Assembly: GCA_036172665.1 (NCBI GenBank)
Contig: CM069873.1
Span: 30,124,001 to 30,188,000, forward strand
Origin: Prosopocoilus inquinatus
Lineage: Eukaryota; Arthropoda; Insecta; Coleoptera; Lucanidae
Length of the DNA: 64,000 bases
Direction: 5' to 3'
The position numbers and the translations under genes are program-made. Of this stretch, positions 59,061 to 64,000 are shown one piece after another. The stretch's first letter is position 1, and each line of letters starts with the position of its first letter. The notes below the pieces were generated by a model. That model saw only the letters and a program-made list of their open reading frames with translations, was not told the DNA's origin and ran no database searches.

Positions 59061-59900
59061 ATGTTAATAAATAAAACATATTATTTTATGTATAATTTCG
59101 TCAATCCTTACATATGAGATTTCTATTTCTTAGGAAGTGAGTGAGGCTCAATTAAAATTTTAAAATAAATGACTTTCTCCATTTATTTATAATTTGTAAT
59201 TTATAATTCGTCGACATGACTAATTTGGAGTGCAATTAATAAAATCTCGCCAATTATCTTGCAATTAACAGTCAGTTAAGAGTCAGCACGTTTGTGAGTA
59301 GTAAGTATATTTATGATTTCTAAACGACTTCTAAAATAAGTAATGTAAATATTCAATTAATTTTTAATTTGCCAAATCAGTATACAGTGGAACCTCTTTA
59401 ATCGGAATAATTAAATGTAATAAGTTGTTAGAATTAGCGAATCGTTCGGTTTATTGGATAAAAGTAAATGAGGTGTGTAATTTGCAAAAACCATGTAAAA
59501 AAACATTTTTTACTTCAGGATTTGCTATAGTTTTTTAAGTTTTTCTGTTTCCACGGTCTTTGTTGTTACTTGTTTCATATTTTGTTTACCACCATGCTAC
59601 AACAACTGCGTCGGTGGTCATTTATTTATTTACATGAATGAATTCTCGTTTCCCCAAAACAATCTGGAGCGGGGGTGGCGCTTTCGAAGAGCCCAATAGC
59701 ATCGCTGATCTAAAGCAATATTGGAGTAACTTACAACAACTATTTTTTTCAAAATCTCAATTTTGTCCTTCAACTTTAATGTCACACGCATTTTGTAATA
59801 TCTTGATATTTTGTTGTAAAACAGTATGTATGTTTAAAACATTCTGTCGTATGGTCGTATTCAGATTTTGTTTTTGTATCACGTGGTATGAATACCCAAG
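59061..59900. other. A+T-rich DNA with a pogo-like terminus, no gene seen
   Basis: TACAGTGGAACCTCTTTAAT at 59383 matches pogo/Tigger termini. A weak facing end, GAGGTGTGTAA, lies near 59470, so a MITE of about 95 bp is possible. Confidence 0.35.
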
Positions 59901-59902
59901 AT

Positions 59903-60205
59903 AGCGTCCATAAGAAAAAAGACAGTTGACAGTCGTATCTACGAAACTGTCGATCCAAACCTATTTCTTCGGACTCGTCGAATTTAACATAAAAATATCG
60001 AATTTCATGATTCTATTTTGATAAATAAGGAAGATATTCGAGATTTTCGAAAATTAAAATTTTCAGTGTTTTGAAAATATTTCAAAAACGAATGAAGACA
60101 GAAAAGATTTTTTTGAATATTTTGATAAACTCCAAAATAGCTCAACTTTTTTTTTAATTTAACCGTCTTTGTATCTCCTGCAGTTTACCAGATCCCCATG
60201 GTGGG
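59903..60205 (+). mobile_element. Diverged right-arm fragment of the 50.7-kb element family
   Basis: CCATAAGAAAAAA...GTTGACAGTCGTATCT at the left, and TTTAACCGTCTTTGTATCTC followed by GATCCCCATG at the right, match the right arm at 52070-52381 in the same order. The middle is strongly diverged. Confidence 0.6.
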
Positions 60206-60221
60206 TTTAATTAGTTGTAAT

Positions 60222-61264
60222 CAGGGGCGGATTTAGGCATGGTCTTTATGGGCTGCAGCCCAGGGCCCCGTTTAATCAAAGGGCACCCTTCGCACTTAAG
60301 AAATAAAGAAAAAAAGATATGTTAAACGACTCCTAGAATATTTTATTTATAGGAATAAAAGCAGTTTACTATCTGATTTGCCATTTGATTTCAGAAATAT
60401 AAAATATATTCTTCTTCACACTGTTTGATTTTTCATGACTTTTACAGAATAGAATCGTTCTATAATCTTATTTTTTAATGTATTTTTCTGAAGTAAAATT
60501 AAAAATCAAACAAAAAATCAGATATTGTAAAGCGGCTTTTAATATTGCACTTTTTTCTTTGTTTCGCTTTTTTCTTAGTTTTTATTCTCGATCTGAAAAT
60601 TTGCTGTTTCGTTTTTTGTTTATTATTAAAAGTAATACCGAATACATTATATTTTTTACTTGTTTGATATTTGTTACAAATTTCTCTTTTTCATTATAAC
60701 TGTCTATAAATGTTTATACTGGTGTGGCTGAAAACAGAACCTTGGCTGTTATACGATTGAATCTTTTTAGTGCAAAAAACAAAATTTAATAAGTATTTTG
60801 TTTCTGTACTCTGCGACACAGGTGAATAAGATTAAAAACATAATATTTCTTTAAAAAAACGCTTCGTTATGGTGTTAATTATTAAATTTGACACTGTCAG
60901 AACTATGTCACATGTGTCAAAATATCGAAAATCTAGTACAAATTCAAAATCAATAGCGTGAACCAATTTTTAGTAATTTAGGACACTATTTTTCGCTTCA
61001 AAATGAACGCAAAAAAAGAAAAATTTATCTGGATCTCTTAGATTTCTTTCATATTGTATCCATCTTTATTTTATGCCGTAGTTCCAAAAACAGTCTGTAT
61101 GTTCCAGTGCATCAAATAAAATAAAAAAATTCATACTTTTGGCTATAATTTCAAATTGACAAACAAGTCGTCATAGATCCGCAAACTTAGATTAATTTAT
61201 GTTTATTAGGTAGGTCCCCAAACAGTAGTAGCCCAGAGCCTCCAAAGTTAACGGTCCGCCCTTG
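60222..61264. mobile_element. hAT-like non-autonomous element with 8-bp target duplication
   Basis: CAGGGGCGGA at the left faces CAAGGGCGGA, read in reverse complement, at the right. The flanks GTTGTAAT (60214-60221) and GTTGTAAC (61265-61272) are an 8-bp duplication with one mismatch. An 8-bp duplication with CAG-type ends defines hAT elements. The interior is A+T-rich without a transposase. A subterminal palindrome GGGCTGCAGCCC occurs near the left end. Confidence 0.85.
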
Positions 61265-61272
61265 GTTGTAAC

Positions 61273-64000
61273 CCTCCATACGATTTCTTCGAAAGTAATT
61301 TTTGCCTACTCAGGCGATACAGAATATTCCTCCCTAGGCTCTTGAGACATCTTACGAGATTTGTTACAATTTCTTATTTCCTTTTTCTTATTCTCTATTA
61401 AGGCCTCGGATGATGTGTTTCAATTTTCTTAATTTTTTATCTACTTCTTCCATAGTATGATATTTTCAAGTCATTGTTTCTATTTCTCTATTTCTGCAAA
61501 TTCATTTTCCATTTTTGCCTTATCTGTACAGCTAATAAAAGCCGATATTTTTAAAAAAAACCAAACAACTGACTTTCATTAATTTAATGTCTATATCCGT
61601 AAGTGTCAGTCACCCAGTCAAACAGGTTATTTTACTTTATCAGATTATTTTCTAGGTTTTGTTGCCAAATTCAAATCTCGTTGACACAAATGAGGGTTAG
61701 TACTTTGTTGTGTCGTCATTTCGCTACCTGATTTAGTTCTCTATCTCGCTATTTATCACAATGTCTTTTTCTATCACGTCAAAAAGGCTTCTTTAATTAA
61801 TTAATTTTAATTTAATTTTATGAGCCTATACTTATCAAAACAAGAAAAAATTACACATCAAGATGTAGATAAAGCGAGCTCAATGTAATAACTTTGGAAC
61901 CTTAAAAAATGTAAAATTAAAATTTCAGAATAACGTCCCATATCCCGACGAAAATTCTGAATTCTAGTATATCTAAATGTGATTGTCCAAAACAAACACA
62001 AAATAACTTGACAGAGAAACAGAGAAGAATACAAAAAATAATATAAATACTGTTTCTGATTCTAGTTCAATTATGGAATGATTGAAGAATTTAGCAATAG
62101 TTCAGTTGAAAATTAAAAAAAAAAAAACAGGAAAGAAAAGGTATTTTATAAAAAAAGAAATGTTATAAAAGCAACGTTTATAAGACGGAAAGAATTGTGG
62201 ACTGCTGAAAACAATTGCTGTTCGAGTACTGGACAAAAATTATTAAGCAAAGCAAAAAGAATAATGGTTGTTTACTAAGAAAAGAAGAAAAAGGACAAAT
62301 CAAGAAGTATGTGACATTTTTTGTAACTCAAACATAATAATAAGGACAAAATACGACGATTTAGGCGGAATAACCACACGTAACAGTAAAGTTAGATGCA
62401 AATAGGAAAGTAGGACAAAACAAGTGGAAAATGATTTAAGGAGGAAAAAATGTATCAAAATGGTAAGAAAAGACGAGAGAATTATGAATAAGTCACTGGT
62501 GTAAGTTTTATAATCCAAAGACGCATAAAACTCAAAAACTTTCTGGATACTTCGTTTATTATAACAATAAGTATTGAAGTAACGAGTTAATATTCGACTT
62601 ACCCTTCATCGGTCAAAGGCGTCCAGATTATAAGAGACTATGTTGCATATAATACTTGAACAGATATTAAATAAGTCAGGGAAAGAAAAGATACAATATC
62701 AGTATTGTTTCTGTAAGTTTTCTGACTTATAATCCTTAAGAAAAGAATATAATATTGTCTGGACTCCGCCCACCCACGTACGGTACTTTCTTAAACAAAG
62801 TAATTAAACTTATTAATGAAGGAAGGCATCTATGAAGTTATGAGAACATCGATGTACAAGCAGATCATTAATAATTTTACCTCCCTGGTCTATAATGGCG
62901 TTGCCCTACTTACAAGATGGATTGAGATTGAAATATTAATCTAACCTTTAAGAGCACCAGGGTGTTCTGAATTTATAACTTCCATTATTAGCACGTCATT
63001 TATTAGTAGAAGTATACAAACTTTTAGTTTATTATTATCCCCGCTGGAAAGCGGATATCTGACAAAAAAATAACATTGGAAATATGAAAATAAAAAATTC
63101 TAAAGCAAAATATTAACAAAGTGAAGTAGAATTGGTATCAATAAACCTTTTGAAAACAATATTAATAATAAGTGTTGGGGCTGGCTTTTGTTAAAGCAAT
63201 TCATAAAATATACTTCCAGTCGGTAACTTTCCAGAAGCACGAACCAATAAATAACCTTTCAACAGCAAAAATATCGCAGTTCTATTTCGTAAGGTAATTT
63301 ACAGAATTCAAATTCCATTTACGTTTTATTCCATTCAAATTCAATTGCACTTCCTTCCATAAAAAGAAACACGACCTCGTTTGCGTTTCAGTTCTGAAAG
63401 ATATTGCGCCTCAGATTGTCATCGTGCCGGTTAATTCGTTATCCTCGTGTGCATGTTACAACGGAACAAATAATTTGCGATATCTGTTTGCGGAACCGTG
63501 AAGTTTCTTCCCACGGATCACGCAAGAATACGGACAGGTTGGTGGAGGGCACTTAAAAAGTTTGTTTTCATCCAGCACTACAACAACATGTCGGATATTT
63601 CGGACGTGATTCATACACGGGTTATTTGACAGATGCAATATTTCCAAACGCTAGGCAGCAATAGAGATAGGATCAAATTGAAAGCTCTTTCATAATTCGT
63701 TATTGACAAAATATGTGAAAATCCAGTAGACATACTCGCAATTTACAATTATACATATATACGAATTATCATAAAAATTGAAAAATCAGTTGTCAACTTA
63801 ATTAATGCAGCAAGAAAGAGGCGCTATTACGTATAAGAAAGCGACCACCGTTCCGCCATACTGGTGCGTAACACTGTGTACCTTCTGTCATCAATCATTT
63901 TTATTCCTGTAGTAAAACCAAATTCGGGGGTGTTTTGTTTAGTTTTAAAGGAAAAACTCGGTGTCTTGTGCTACCCATAGTTGCTGCAGCAGAAGTATGG
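61273..64000. other. A+T-rich DNA, no gene supported
   Basis: Most of it is non-coding. Bases 63360-63660 have more G+C. A 63-codon minus-strand frame there (63456-63647) contains a CPPPTCPYSC motif, but no family is recognised. Splice-like TTTCAG at 63388 on the plus strand is compatible with a host exon, without further support. Confidence 0.35.

Noticed and set aside
59638..59904. 88-codon open frame
   Set aside because: It is A+T-biased, has no motifs, and lies beside repeat fragments.

Overview
The window looks like nuclear DNA of an arthropod, most likely an insect. It is AT-rich (roughly 30% G+C by eye), has very short GT-AG introns, and consists almost entirely of transposable elements and their relics. 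No host protein-coding gene, tRNA or rRNA could be recognised. The ends of the window are not element ends, so neighbouring host genes, or an intron containing this region, may lie outside.

Bases 1 to about 9750 are a G+C-rich island carrying one intact autonomous Helitron gene. Three exons (800-3544, 3761-5740, 6189-7166) join in phase 0 into a protein of 1900 residues: an N-terminal Ulp1/C48-type cysteine protease domain, the Helitron N-terminal domain with cysteine pairs, the HUH rolling-circle Rep nuclease with two tyrosines, and a PIF1-family helicase. Ahead of it lies a tandemly repeated exon/intron-like leader. Behind it lie two sets of G+C-rich direct repeats, a micro-ORF, a 17-bp tandem repeat and a strong hairpin. 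Both ends of the element remain unresolved.

Bases 9.8-64 kb are A+T-rich and filled with DNA transposons. The best preserved is a 1931-bp Tc1/mariner-superfamily element (25026-26956) with an intact 362-codon transposase, inverted repeats of about 350 bp and a TA target duplication. Related elements at 13.2, 28.3 and 50.7 kb keep only decayed pieces of transposase between their inverted repeats. A separate, classic mariner pseudogene sits at 54.4-55.3 kb. Many non-autonomous elements have visible target-site duplications: TTAA or TTAA-like at 15.6 and 28.0 kb, TA at 33.7, 39.2, 47.6 and 58.5 kb, and 8 bp (hAT type) at 60.2 kb. A 1.1-kb family occurs twice (22.4 and 52.5 kb), each copy with a nested pogo/Tigger-like MITE. 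There is one tRNA-derived SINE, plus weak relics of a LINE reverse transcriptase and a Ty3/gypsy integrase.

The most unusual items are the protease-Rep-helicase fusion with its repeated leader, and a two-copy hairpin repeat (50.8 and 58.8 kb) whose spacer is inverted relative to its flank. The rest of the A+T-rich DNA holds no gene I can support. A few blocks with more G+C and homeodomain-like cores may be conserved non-coding DNA.
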